NCBI GenBank assembly: GCA_004535785.1
Contig: SPIB01000002.1
Location: forward strand, 741,867 to 805,307
DNA length: 63,441 nucleotides
Direction: 5' to 3'
Source: Gammaproteobacteria bacterium LSUCC0112
Lineage (GTDB): Bacteria > Pseudomonadota > Gammaproteobacteria > Pseudomonadales > Pseudohongiellaceae
Positions within the stretch are counted from its first letter, which is position 1; every line of letters begins with the position of its first letter. Below are positions 35,093 to 42,488 of the stretch, one piece after another. Below the pieces are notes generated by a model. That model did not search any database and was not told the origin of the DNA. It worked only from the letters and a program-made list of their open reading frames with translations. Position numbers and translations under genes: made by a program.

Positions 35093-36055
35093 ATGCTGTC
35101 ACGTGTCGCTGAAAATATTTACTGGCTGGCCCGCTACCTTGAACGTGCTGAAGACACCGCGCGCCTGTTAAGCGTTAACAGCAACCTGCTTCTTGACCTG
35201 CCCCGCTCCACCAAACTTGGCTGGTCAGAGATTATTGCCATCACCGGCAATGATGAATTGTTTGATGAACTGTATCCCAATCGTGACGAAGTCAGTGTGT
35301 TGTCGTTTATCTGCGGCGACGTGCGCTACTCCGGCTCGATTATCAGCTCGCTGATGGCGGCGCGCGAAAACCTGCGCACCACCCGCGATGTGATTCCCCG
35401 GGAAATCTGGGAAGAAATCAATCAACTCTATTTGAGTGTGCGCGAACAAGTCGAGGCCGGCATTACGCCTAGAAAACGCGACCAGTTTCTGAATCGTGTG
35501 ATTCGCAGTTGCCAGACAGTCAACGGCCTGATTGAAGGCAGCCTGAGTTACACACAGGTGCGCACCTTTTTAATGATCGGACGTCAGCTGGAGCGTGCCG
35601 ACATGACGACCCGTATCATTGATGTGCGTTCCGCAAACCTGTTGCCGCGCAGTCCGGGCGAGCTGACCCCGTTTGAAAACATCCAGTGGATGAGTGTACT
35701 GAAATCGCTCACCGGGTATCAGATGTACCGGCAGCATGTGCGTTTACGTATCCGTGGGCCGGACGTGCTGCGTTTCCTGCTGCAGGACCGACGTTTCCCT
35801 CGTGCGGTAGGCACCAGCCTTGAACGACTGGCCAATGCACTGCAGTCACTGCCGCGTCACGAACTGGCATTGAATGAGGTGGAAACCTGTCGCAAACATC
35901 TGGCGGCTGCTGACATTCCCCTATTGGCCTCCGAGCCTGCTCGTTTGCACAGTTTTGTTGATGAAATTCAGCTGGACTTCACCGAGTTGCACGATGCCAT
36001 TGTCACCACTTGGTTTGCGCGACCCGCTGACTCAAAACAGTCACAAACACAATGA
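35093..36055 (+). CDS. Alpha-E domain protein
   Basis: 320 residues, all-helical, of the alpha-E family that always travels with circularly permuted ATP-grasp proteins. The start MLSRVAENIYWLARYLERAEDTARLL is the family hallmark, matching the alpha-E part of the fused protein. Biochemical role unknown; it is thought to partner the ligase. It lies 3 bases after the ATP-grasp gene and overlaps the metallopeptidase gene (ATGA). Confidence 0.92.
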   Translation: MLSRVAENIYWLARYLERAEDTARLLSVNSNLLLDLPRSTKLGWSEIIAITGNDELFDELYPNRDEVSVLSFICGDVRYSGSIISSLMAARENLRTTRDVIPREIWEEINQLYLSVREQVEAGITPRKRDQFLNRVIRSCQTVNGLIEGSLSYTQVRTFLMIGRQLERADMTTRIIDVRSANLLPRSPGELTPFENIQWMSVLKSLTGYQMYRQHVRLRIRGPDVLRFLLQDRRFPRAVGTSLERLANALQSLPRHELALNEVETCRKHLAAADIPLLASEPARLHSFVDEIQLDFTELHDAIVTTWFARPADSKQSQTQ

Positions 36056-37164
36056 AATCCAACTCTTACAACCACCGCTCGCATTGTCACTGCGGGCAGG
36101 TGGTATTTTTTGAAAACAGTGTTTGCCTGCGCTGCGGCAGCGATTTGGCGTTTCACCCTGAACAGGGACGTATTGTCAGTTTGCTGCCCGCCGACATCGA
36201 CGGGCGCTGGGTGCTGCACAAAGACTTCGCCAGCGACAAACCCAGTATCAACACCTGGCAGCGCTGTGCCAATCTCGACGCGGCCATTCAATGCAACTGG
36301 CTGGTGAGCCCCGAGCAAGATCACCAAACCAGCGGTGATATTTGCCTGTCCTGTGCCCTGAATGTTGCCACACCCGATCTTGAACAGAGCGGTAACGCCG
36401 ACTACTGGCGCTTGTGCGAAGTTGCCAAACGCCGCCTGATTGCGCAATTGTTGATGCTTGAGTTGCCGGTCGCAACCCGCCAACAGGAACCGATGACGGG
36501 ACTGGGTTTTGAGTTACTGCGCTGGAAACCCGGTCAGGACATGCTGATCACCGGCCACAAAGCAGGTGTTATCACGCTGGATATCGCCGAGGCCGACCCT
36601 GCATTCCGCGAACAGATCCGCCAACAGATGCAGGAACCCTACCGCACGCTGCTCGGCCACTGCCGTCACGAGTCCGGACACTATTATTGGGAGCGACTGG
36701 TCAATCACACACCATGGCTGAACCTTTTCCGACAATTATTCGGTGATGAGCGGCAAAACTACAACGCGGCGCTGGATCAGCATTATCTCGCTGGCCCTCC
36801 GCCTGACTGGCAAAACGTTTACATCAGCAGTTATGCGGCCTCGCACCCTTGGGAAGATTGGGCCGAGACCTGGGCTCACTACCTGCATATGACCGATGCC
36901 CTCAGCGCTGCCGAGCAGTTTGGCGTCGACGCTGACTCATTTAAATTGCACACAGATCCTTTTACGCTGGAACAACTGGAAGATTGTGCATTTTATGATG
37001 TCGATGGTGCAGAAAAATTTCTGCTGATGGTTAACCGATGGGTGCGACTGAGCAGCGTGTTGAATGTCCTGTCGCGCAGCATGGGGCAGCCCGACAGTTA
37101 TCCGTTTGTGTTGACCACCGCCAGCCTCAGAAAGTTGTATCTGGTTGCTGGCGTGATGGGTTGA
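36052..37164 (+). CDS. Putative zinc-binding metallopeptidase
   Basis: 370 residues. N-terminal zinc ribbon with cysteines at 12, 14, 25 and 28 (HCHCG...CLRCG), then a peptidase domain with HESGH at 206-210 (GHCRHESGHYYWERLV) and the downstream glutamate/aspartate block HPWEDWAETWAHYLHMTDAL. Matches the zinc-ribbon 'putative zinc-binding metallopeptidase' family that accompanies ATP-grasp/alpha-E operons. No signal peptide. It ends 11 bases from a convergent chemoreceptor gene. Confidence 0.9.
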   Translation: MKSNSYNHRSHCHCGQVVFFENSVCLRCGSDLAFHPEQGRIVSLLPADIDGRWVLHKDFASDKPSINTWQRCANLDAAIQCNWLVSPEQDHQTSGDICLSCALNVATPDLEQSGNADYWRLCEVAKRRLIAQLLMLELPVATRQQEPMTGLGFELLRWKPGQDMLITGHKAGVITLDIAEADPAFREQIRQQMQEPYRTLLGHCRHESGHYYWERLVNHTPWLNLFRQLFGDERQNYNAALDQHYLAGPPPDWQNVYISSYAASHPWEDWAETWAHYLHMTDALSAAEQFGVDADSFKLHTDPFTLEQLEDCAFYDVDGAEKFLLMVNRWVRLSSVLNVLSRSMGQPDSYPFVLTTASLRKLYLVAGVMG

Positions 37165-37175
37165 TCTGTTGCTAT

Positions 37176-38492
37176 TTACATCTCAACAGCCGATCGGAAT
37201 TGCTGAATCGCACTAACGACTCTGTTTGCACCGTCTCTGATTTCCGAGATTGCATCACCTGCCTGATTAGCCAGTTTCACACCCTCTTCTACCTTCTCTC
37301 GACTGATGGCCATGTTGGTGACCGCGGCTTTCGACAGATCATTGTTACGTTTGACAACGTCCACGATTTCAACGGTGGCTTGCGCCGTGCGCGCGGCAAG
37401 ACTTCGAACTTCGTCAGCCACTACCGCAAAACCTCTGCCCTGCTCCCCCGCCCTCGCTGCCTCAATCGCAGCATTTAACGCCAACAGATTTGTCTGATCG
37501 GCAATTCCGCGAATCGTCTGCACGATGTTGGCAATCTGCTCGGACTCTTTGTTGACCGCCAGAATGGCCTCGGACGCCGAGTTGATCTCGCCGGCGATGC
37601 CCTGAACCAAAAACGCAGTGTTCTGCACGATACGTGCGCCTTGCTGTGCACTGGCGTCAGTCGTGACGGATATATCATACGCCAGCGCCGCCGCCTGCGA
37701 CTCTGCCTGCTGATGCATTACACGGTCAGTGATGTCATTGGCAAATTTAACAATTTTGTATATCTGCCCGCGGGCATCGTAGACCGGATTGTAGGTTGCA
37801 TTCAGCCACAGTGGTGCACCGGACTTGCTGACACGTTCAAACCGTCCGGAGAAAAATTTTCCCGTATTCAAATCCGCCCAGAACCTGCTGTACTCATTTG
37901 AATCCGCGTGCGATCGTACACAAAACATCCGATGATGCTTACCCTGAATTTCAGACAATCTGTAGCCAGTTACTGCCAGAAAGTTTTCATTCGCCGTGAG
38001 AATCTCGCCGGCTGGCGTGAACTCAATGACGGCCATCGAACGATTCATCGCAGCAATCATGCTCTGCTGCTCTAGCTCCTGACGTACCTGTTCAGTGATG
38101 TTGGTCGCCAGTTTCAAAACACTGGTTACTCTGCCGTGTTCGTCCCGTACAGGGTTGTAGGAAGCTTCCAGCCAAATATCGTTGCCGCGACTGCCTACCC
38201 GGTGATATCTGTCATGAAGAAATTCACCGGATGCCAGCCTGGTCCAGAAGCCTCTGTATTCCGCACTTTTTACGTAGGCAGGATCACAAAATATGCTGTG
38301 ATGCTTGTCCACAATGTCATTCAAACGATACCCAACCACTGAAAGGAAGTTGTCATTTGCCGTGATAATGCGCCCATCCGGGTAGAACTCAATCGTTGCC
38401 GCAGATCGCTCCACCGCATCCAAACGCGCCTGCGCGCTCAATAATTTTCTTTCACTCTCTGCCAAAGCATTTTTTAGTGCGGTATTGAACAT
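37176..38492 (-). CDS. Soluble PAS-PAS methyl-accepting chemotaxis protein (BdlA-like)
   Basis: 438 residues, no membrane segments. An N-terminal coiled helix, two nearly repeated PAS domains (each with [24 protein letters not shown] and GKHHRMFC or DKHHSIFC), then a cytoplasmic MCP signalling domain with the hairpin tip [35 protein letters not shown]. The layout matches BdlA of Pseudomonas, which controls biofilm dispersal; the second PAS is followed directly by the MCP part. The ATG follows AGGGGACAC. Redox or small-ligand sensing is likely; no haem or FAD ligands can be proved by eye. Confidence 0.92.
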   Translation of the reverse strand: MFNTALKNALAESERKLLSAQARLDAVERSAATIEFYPDGRIITANDNFLSVVGYRLNDIVDKHHSIFCDPAYVKSAEYRGFWTRLASGEFLHDRYHRVGSRGNDIWLEASYNPVRDEHGRVTSVLKLATNITEQVRQELEQQSMIAAMNRSMAVIEFTPAGEILTANENFLAVTGYRLSEIQGKHHRMFCVRSHADSNEYSRFWADLNTGKFFSGRFERVSKSGAPLWLNATYNPVYDARGQIYKIVKFANDITDRVMHQQAESQAAALAYDISVTTDASAQQGARIVQNTAFLVQGIAGEINSASEAILAVNKESEQIANIVQTIRGIADQTNLLALNAAIEAARAGEQGRGFAVVADEVRSLAARTAQATVEIVDVVKRNNDLSKAAVTNMAISREKVEEGVKLANQAGDAISEIRDGANRVVSAIQQFRSAVEM

Positions 38493-38560
38493 TGTGTCCC
38501 CTGAAATTGTTGCATTAGCTTGAGCGTATTAGCGGCTTGACTGGCGGATTCTTGAGGGGG

Positions 38561-38589
38561 TTGCTAATCAGCATTCAGCGGCATAGTAT
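38561..38589 (+). promoter_or_regulatory. Promoter of the hipBA operon
   Basis: TTGCTA (38561-38566), 17 bases, TAGTAT (38584-38589). The -10 overlaps the first operator copy, which fits autorepression by HipB. Confidence 0.6.
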
Positions 38590-38622
38590 ACCGATACATA
38601 AATGATTTTTTATACCGGTATA
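38587..38622. promoter_or_regulatory. Two-copy operator for HipB
   Basis: TATACCGGTATA at 38611-38622 is a perfect 12-bp palindrome; TATACCGATACA at 38587-38598 is an imperfect copy, exactly 24 bases upstream. Together they cover the -10 and start region, the layout expected for an autoregulated HipBA-type operon. Confidence 0.7.
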
Positions 38623-38642
38623 CCATTACAAATACATCAACC

Positions 38643-38948
38643 ATGTCAGAGAAAAAATTCTTAGCAGCCTTATCCGTCAATGCACTGGAAGACTTCCAGC
38701 TGCTGGCCTCCAATATTACAGAAGCACGCAAAGCGCGTGGTTTCAGCCAGCGTGAGATGGCTAGCCGATCGTTGATGTCGCTGGCAACGTATCAGGGTGT
38801 TGAGCAGGCCAACCCGGCTGTTTCATTTGGTGCCGTGCTGGCCGTACTGGATACGCTGGAGCTAACAGAGACGCTGCGGACTGTAGCGGCACCGCATCTG
38901 GATGCAACCGGGAGGGCCTTGCGGGCGAACCGGAGGATGCGCAAATGA
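38643..38948 (+). CDS. hipB: HipB-like antitoxin / XRE-family regulator
   Basis: 101 residues, a Cro/C1-type HTH (ARKARGFSQREMASRSLMSLATYQGVEQ) with a helical C-terminus. It should neutralise the adjacent HipA kinase and repress the operon via the two operator copies. No clear Shine-Dalgarno before the ATG. Stop overlaps the hipA start (ATGA). Confidence 0.88.
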   Translation: MSEKKFLAALSVNALEDFQLLASNITEARKARGFSQREMASRSLMSLATYQGVEQANPAVSFGAVLAVLDTLELTETLRTVAAPHLDATGRALRANRRMRK

Positions 38949-40153
38949 GCAAGGCAATAACCACTGCCTATGTATTTGCTCAAAGCCCCTCGGGCGCTCA
39001 TGAACTGGCTGGCATACTCAGCCAGCACAGAACGGCCGGCACTTTCACTTACAGCCAGCACTGGCTTGAACAGCCCTGGGCCTACCCACTGGACCCGGTT
39101 AATCTGAAGCTGCAGCCTGATGCCATCATCACCACCAATGCCAACCAAGTGCATCCGGTGTTCAGTGACGCCGGCCCGGACGACTGGGGCACCAAAGTAT
39201 TGCTGGCAGGTCACACCCGACTTCCTGCCAATGAAACAGAACGGCTGCTGGCAACCAGCGGGCATGGTGTCGGATGCCTGCGCTTTTCCTTGTCACGATC
39301 CCGACCAAAGGAGCCCTCGCCTCCTCCGTCGCTGGAACTGCTGCATGAACTGGAAGATGCTTCGCAAAAAATTGCTAACAACCAGACAGTTGATCCGGCG
39401 CTGCTGGCATTGCTGATTCCGGCAACGTCCATGGGAGGCGCACGACCCAAAATTACGTTACGCGAGCATGACAAAGACTACATCGCCAAATTCAGCAAAC
39501 CCGGCGACCTGATCAACGTCCCCCGTGTTGAATATGCATGCATGCGGCTGGCACAACAATGCGGGATAAATATCCCTGACATCCGCCTGCAAACATTGGG
39601 CGAGCGCGATGCATTTATCATTCAGCGTTTTGACCGCCATGAAAAGCGCCAGTTGCACTACATTTCGGCACACAGCCTGTTTAACCGCGATCGTGTCCGG
39701 CTTTATGACAATGCCTATGCTGACCCCTGCAGTTATATTGCGCTGAGTAAAATGCTGCGCACCCATGCTCGCGACTGGAATGACACTGCAATGGAACTAT
39801 TCAGACGCATCGTGTTTAACGTGTACATCGGCAATATTGATGATCACGGCAGAAACCACGGCTGCCTTTATGATCCGGCTAACCCGGGCTGGCAGTTGTC
39901 CGCTGCGTTTGACATTGTGCCGACTGTTTCGCAAGGCCGCGAACATGCGCTGGGGATCGGGCGTTTTGGGCGACAGCGCAGCATGGGAAATGTGATGAGT
40001 GCGGCTGAGGGGTTTGGGTTATCTGGGGATGAGGCGAAAGGGATTGTTGATGAGGTTGTTGGAGTGGCGAGTGGGTGGCGGATAGTTTTCCAGAACTCAG
40101 GTGTTGAGAGTGAAGACACTCGGATAGCTGAGCAGATCATTGGGATTTTTTAA
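38945..40153 (+). CDS. hipA: HipA-like serine/threonine kinase toxin
   Basis: 402 residues. HipA family kinases inhibit growth, in known cases by phosphorylating glutamyl-tRNA synthetase or other tRNA-synthetase targets. Visible motifs: the glycine-rich SMGGARPK (162-169), lysine K182 (YIAKFSK), catalytic NIDDHGRN (297-304) and the metal-binding FDIVPT (322-327). All are intact, so it is probably active. The target is unknown. It is translationally coupled to hipB. Confidence 0.9.
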   Translation: MSKAITTAYVFAQSPSGAHELAGILSQHRTAGTFTYSQHWLEQPWAYPLDPVNLKLQPDAIITTNANQVHPVFSDAGPDDWGTKVLLAGHTRLPANETERLLATSGHGVGCLRFSLSRSRPKEPSPPPSLELLHELEDASQKIANNQTVDPALLALLIPATSMGGARPKITLREHDKDYIAKFSKPGDLINVPRVEYACMRLAQQCGINIPDIRLQTLGERDAFIIQRFDRHEKRQLHYISAHSLFNRDRVRLYDNAYADPCSYIALSKMLRTHARDWNDTAMELFRRIVFNVYIGNIDDHGRNHGCLYDPANPGWQLSAAFDIVPTVSQGREHALGIGRFGRQRSMGNVMSAAEGFGLSGDEAKGIVDEVVGVASGWRIVFQNSGVESEDTRIAEQIIGIF

Positions 40154-40242
40154 AAGTCCATTTCACTTGCGGCTACCCTTATCTCTAATTGACAATCTTG
40201 TAGTGGTACTTAACACTGAGTCACAACTAAAACAGAAACATA

Positions 40243-41169
40243 ATGCCCACTTTTAATCACAAACAGATTACTTCTGCAGCATTTGAGCGCCTAAGTTGGC
40301 TAGAACGCCTCTATGGGGATGATATCCCCTGGAACGCGATTGAGCATGGTTTTGATCTGCAAAATGAGAGAATACTGCTAGGCACAAAAGCCGAGGGGAT
40401 TTTCAAACCAAAGCAGATGCAGAAAGGCGTACTCAGTATCAAAACTACAAAACCCCGACCTGGCCGCGACAATATTTATGATGATCAGGAAACCACTGAG
40501 GGTTTCTTCCGCTACGCATTAAAACGAGGACATCCAAGACAAGGCAGCAATCGTTACCTTTGGGAAGCAATGGAAGAAAGGATGCCATTTGTCTACTTCC
40601 ATGCGATTGCACCGGGTCGCTACAAAGCCATTTGGCCTTGCTTTGTAACAAACATCCATGAGGCTGAGATGTTCTGTGAAGTTGTTGTTGGCGATTCTTT
40701 ATTGGCCAGAAGTAAAAACCCCTCTGCTGTGGAATATCCACTCTCGAACGCTCCAGCGAGGGCATATGCCGTGCGTGAAACGCGTGTGAGACTGCATCAG
40801 GCAACATTTAGAGCTAATGTGCTAAGTGCATACAAGAACCGATGTGCGCTATCTGGACTACCAATACCTGAGTTGTTGGAAGCAGCTCATATCACGCCAG
40901 ACACTTTTGCACATAGCTCCACTGAGATCAGCAATGGCATCACCATGACTCGACTGCATCACCGCGCGTACGACAGCAATTTAATTGGCATCACCTCTGA
41001 ATTTAAAATCGTAGTTGGTCGGAAGATCAAAGAGCAATCTGATATTCCAATACTAACTACGCTAAAAAAATTGGAAGGCAGCTCGCTGGTGCTACCAAAA
41101 GAAATTCAACTACAGCCAAACAGGGATAGGTTGGCTGAACGCTTCAACGAATTTTTATTACAGAACTAG
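40243..41169 (+). CDS. HNH endonuclease, possible modification-dependent restriction protein
   Basis: 308 residues. The N-terminal ~170 residues form a domain with a YDDQET...NRYLWEAMEERMPFVYF...PGRYKAIWPCFV pattern seen before many HNH_2 restriction-like nucleases and reminiscent of base-sensing domains; the C-terminal HNH domain runs from FRANVLSAYKNRCALSGLPIPELLEAAHI to NGITMTRLHHRAYDSNLIGI, with histidines of the ββα-metal fold. This suggests a type IV-like defence nuclease. Its bases look more AT-rich than neighbouring core genes, which suggests transfer. It starts 89 bases after hipA. Confidence 0.8.
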   Translation: MPTFNHKQITSAAFERLSWLERLYGDDIPWNAIEHGFDLQNERILLGTKAEGIFKPKQMQKGVLSIKTTKPRPGRDNIYDDQETTEGFFRYALKRGHPRQGSNRYLWEAMEERMPFVYFHAIAPGRYKAIWPCFVTNIHEAEMFCEVVVGDSLLARSKNPSAVEYPLSNAPARAYAVRETRVRLHQATFRANVLSAYKNRCALSGLPIPELLEAAHITPDTFAHSSTEISNGITMTRLHHRAYDSNLIGITSEFKIVVGRKIKEQSDIPILTTLKKLEGSSLVLPKEIQLQPNRDRLAERFNEFLLQN

Positions 41170-41410
41170 ATGCAGCAAAGACAACAGCACCACATTCCTT
41201 GCAATTGCCGGCGTCCCTGTATAGGTAATCAAATCTTACGTTCATTTGGCACCCTCTTGGCTGACTGAAATCCTTCAGAAAAATGATCTTACATTGAAAT
41301 TATTTCAGGCGCATATTTTGACGAGCACAATGTCCCGTTGCAAACTACACTTCAAAAGTCAGACATATTTTTGTACCTGACGCACAATTCACCAACAAGG
41401 AGCGTTAACT

Positions 41411-41560
41411 ATGATTGAGCTTACCAACTCAGAGGTATCACAAGTCAGCGGCGGTTTGGGGCCACTGGCGGTAATTGGAATTGACCTTGCTTTAAACGGG
41501 GTGCTGATTGCCTATGCAGCCTTCATGACGTCTGACTACATGACAAGAGGCGATTCCTGA
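41411..41560 (+). CDS. Double-glycine-leader peptide (putative bacteriocin/microcin)
   Basis: A 49-residue ORF with an AAGGAG ribosome site 7 bases before its ATG. The N-terminus MIELTNSEVSQVSGG is a textbook GG leader (ELT...E...VSGG) for cleavage by a peptidase-containing ABC exporter; the predicted core LGPLAVIGIDLALNGVLIAY (continued by AAFMTSDYMTRGDS) is hydrophobic with several glycines. It is therefore a likely class II bacteriocin/microcin-like peptide, or a secreted signalling peptide. No exporter is in the window. A hairpin follows immediately, and a small membrane protein converges on it. Confidence 0.75.
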   Translation: MIELTNSEVSQVSGGLGPLAVIGIDLALNGVLIAYAAFMTSDYMTRGDS

Positions 41561-41565
41561 TAAAC

Positions 41566-41601
41566 ACCCTGCCTGATTGCAATCATGTTTTCAGGCAGGG
41601 T
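41566..41601. terminator. Hairpin after the GG-leader peptide gene
   Basis: ACCCTGCCTGA (41566-41576) and TCAGGCAGGGT (41591-41601) form a perfect 11-bp stem with a 14-base loop, 5 bases after the peptide stop. There is no T-run on either side, so it may be a weak terminator, an mRNA-stabilising hairpin or a cruciform. It lies between two convergent genes. Confidence 0.6.
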
Positions 41602-41627
41602 CAAGGAATGGGGTTAAGCAAAAGGGG

Positions 41628-41843
41628 TCATGAAGGAGACCTGATTGCCAGCACCACACCTGACAACAACGACGCAACAACAGACCATGTGACAACTCCG
41701 CCTGCCAGCAGTTGATCAGGAGCAAGCAGAGATATGGCGAGAGCGCCGGATGCCAAGACAAGGCAGAGGACCAGGTTTATTCCCTGCCATTGCATTCCGG
41801 TTGAATTGAACTTGTTCGATTTAGTTTTGTGTTTATTGTTCAT
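41628..41843 (-). CDS. Small two-helix membrane protein (candidate immunity protein)
   Basis: 71 residues: a basic N-terminus (MNNKHKTKSNKFNS) and two transmembrane helices (INLVLCLVLASGALAISLL and GVVTWSVVASLLSGVVLAI). The ATG follows GAGGTG at 9 bases and a consensus-like promoter lies 40-70 bases upstream, so it is a real gene. Facing the GG-leader peptide gene, a two-helix membrane protein of this size fits a bacteriocin immunity protein; that is inference from position only. Confidence 0.6.
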   Translation of the reverse strand: MNNKHKTKSNKFNSTGMQWQGINLVLCLVLASGALAISLLAPDQLLAGGVVTWSVVASLLSGVVLAIRSPS

Positions 41844-41883
41844 GGCATTTACACCTCGATGGTTTTTGTACCGTCACATCAAG

Positions 41884-41912
41884 GTTATAGTTGGCAGTAA
41901 CGCCAGATTCAA
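41884..41912 (-). promoter_or_regulatory. Promoter of the two-helix membrane protein gene
   Basis: On the minus strand: TTGAAT (41912-41907), a 17-base spacer, TATAAC (41889-41884), ending 40 bases before the ATG at 41843. Confidence 0.6.
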
Positions 41913-41928
41913 ACTCAATCGTTACTGC
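41894..41928. promoter_or_regulatory. 9-bp inverted repeat overlapping the promoter (candidate operator)
   Basis: GCAGTAACG (41894-41902) and CGTTACTGC (41920-41928), perfect arms with a 17-base gap, cover the spacer and -35 of the minus-strand promoter and lie just before a plus-strand mini-ORF. It may be an operator shared by the divergent units. Confidence 0.5.
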
Positions 41929-41944
41929 TACAAGAGAGGCCACC

Positions 41945-42034
41945 ATGCGTCAGATCAGTCCGATCACACCCGGGGAGTTGCTGAAAGCCATCAAGCTCTG
42001 GAATGCCTCGGAGGATGAGACTACTACTGGCTGA
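41945..42034 (+). CDS. Mini-ORF of 29 codons, unknown
   Basis: ATG at 41945 after GAGAGG; the peptide is MRQISPITPGELLKAIKLWN followed by ASEDETTTG. The start recalls the N-terminus of HTH antitoxins, so it may be a decayed or truncated regulator, or a leader peptide. No family recognised. Confidence 0.3.
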   Translation: MRQISPITPGELLKAIKLWNASEDETTTG

Positions 42035-42053
42035 CGCTCAGGCATCGACACAA

Positions 42054-42077
42054 AAATCCTCACAATCAGGAGGATTT
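42054..42077 (+). repeat. 24-bp palindromic repeat, copy 1
   Basis: AAATCCTC-ACAATCAG-GAGGATTT: perfect 8-bp arms with an 8-base centre. It shares the core TCCTCACAATCA with copies 2 and 3 and lies 127 bases before the orphan HipB-like gene. Confidence 0.75.
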
Positions 42078-42103
42078 CACCAAAAACAAAGCATCAACCT
42101 CAA

Positions 42104-42127
42104 AAATCCTCACAATCAAAAGGATTT
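42104..42127 (+). repeat. 24-bp palindromic repeat, copy 2
   Basis: AAATCCT...AGGATTT with the same TCCTCACAATCA core, exactly 50 bases after copy 1. Confidence 0.75.
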
Positions 42128-42153
42128 CTTGCAAAACAGCAAACTCAGGCGCA

Positions 42154-42177
42154 ACGTCCTCACAATCATGAGGATTA
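42154..42177 (+). repeat. 24-bp palindromic repeat, copy 3, overlapping the ribosome site
   Basis: TCCTC-ACAATCAT-GAGGA, exactly 50 bases after copy 2. Its right arm GAGGAT is the ribosome-binding site of the gene that starts at 42181, so occupation could block transcription or translation. Confidence 0.75.
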
Positions 42178-42180
42178 ACC

Positions 42181-42447
42181 ATGCAATTACCTGTTGATTC
42201 GGCCGACGCCGTTGGCATAATCGTACGCGCCAGCCGCAAAGCCCAAAACATCCGTCATGATGATGCGGCTGGCAGTATCGGTGTCAGAGAAAATTTCCTT
42301 GGCAAAGTTGATCGCGGCAGCGAATCCGTGCAATGGGGCAAACTCTTTCAGGTTCTGCATGGCCTCGGCGTACGTGTTGTGCTGGACGTGCCTGAAATTG
42401 TTGCAGACCATCTCAGTCAGCAACATGAATCTCAGGCTAAACCATAA
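42181..42447 (+). CDS. Orphan HipB-like XRE-family regulator
   Basis: 88 residues of the y4mF/HipB type: MQLPVDSADAVGIIVRASRK, then a degenerate HTH (QNIRHDDAAGSIGVRENFLGKVDRG) and the end WGKLFQVLHGLGVRVVLDVP. HipA is missing: the next gene is an unrelated esterase on the other strand. Three upstream palindromes are candidate autoregulatory sites. It may be the remnant of a hipBA pair or a solitary regulator, possibly of the nearby peptide locus. Confidence 0.85.
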   Translation: MQLPVDSADAVGIIVRASRKAQNIRHDDAAGSIGVRENFLGKVDRGSESVQWGKLFQVLHGLGVRVVLDVPEIVADHLSQQHESQAKP

Positions 42448-42488
42448 AGGCCAACACAATAGTCACGTATCTATTGAATCCATGAGCA

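Noticed and set aside
41566-41601. Hairpin after the GG-leader peptide as a classic intrinsic terminator
   Set aside because: The stem is strong but there is no T-run on either strand, so it is recorded only as terminator-like.
42054-42177. Three 24-bp repeats with 26-base spacing as a small CRISPR array
   Set aside because: The repeats differ from each other, are palindromic like operators, and the third overlaps the ribosome site of a regulator gene; no cas gene is in the window.
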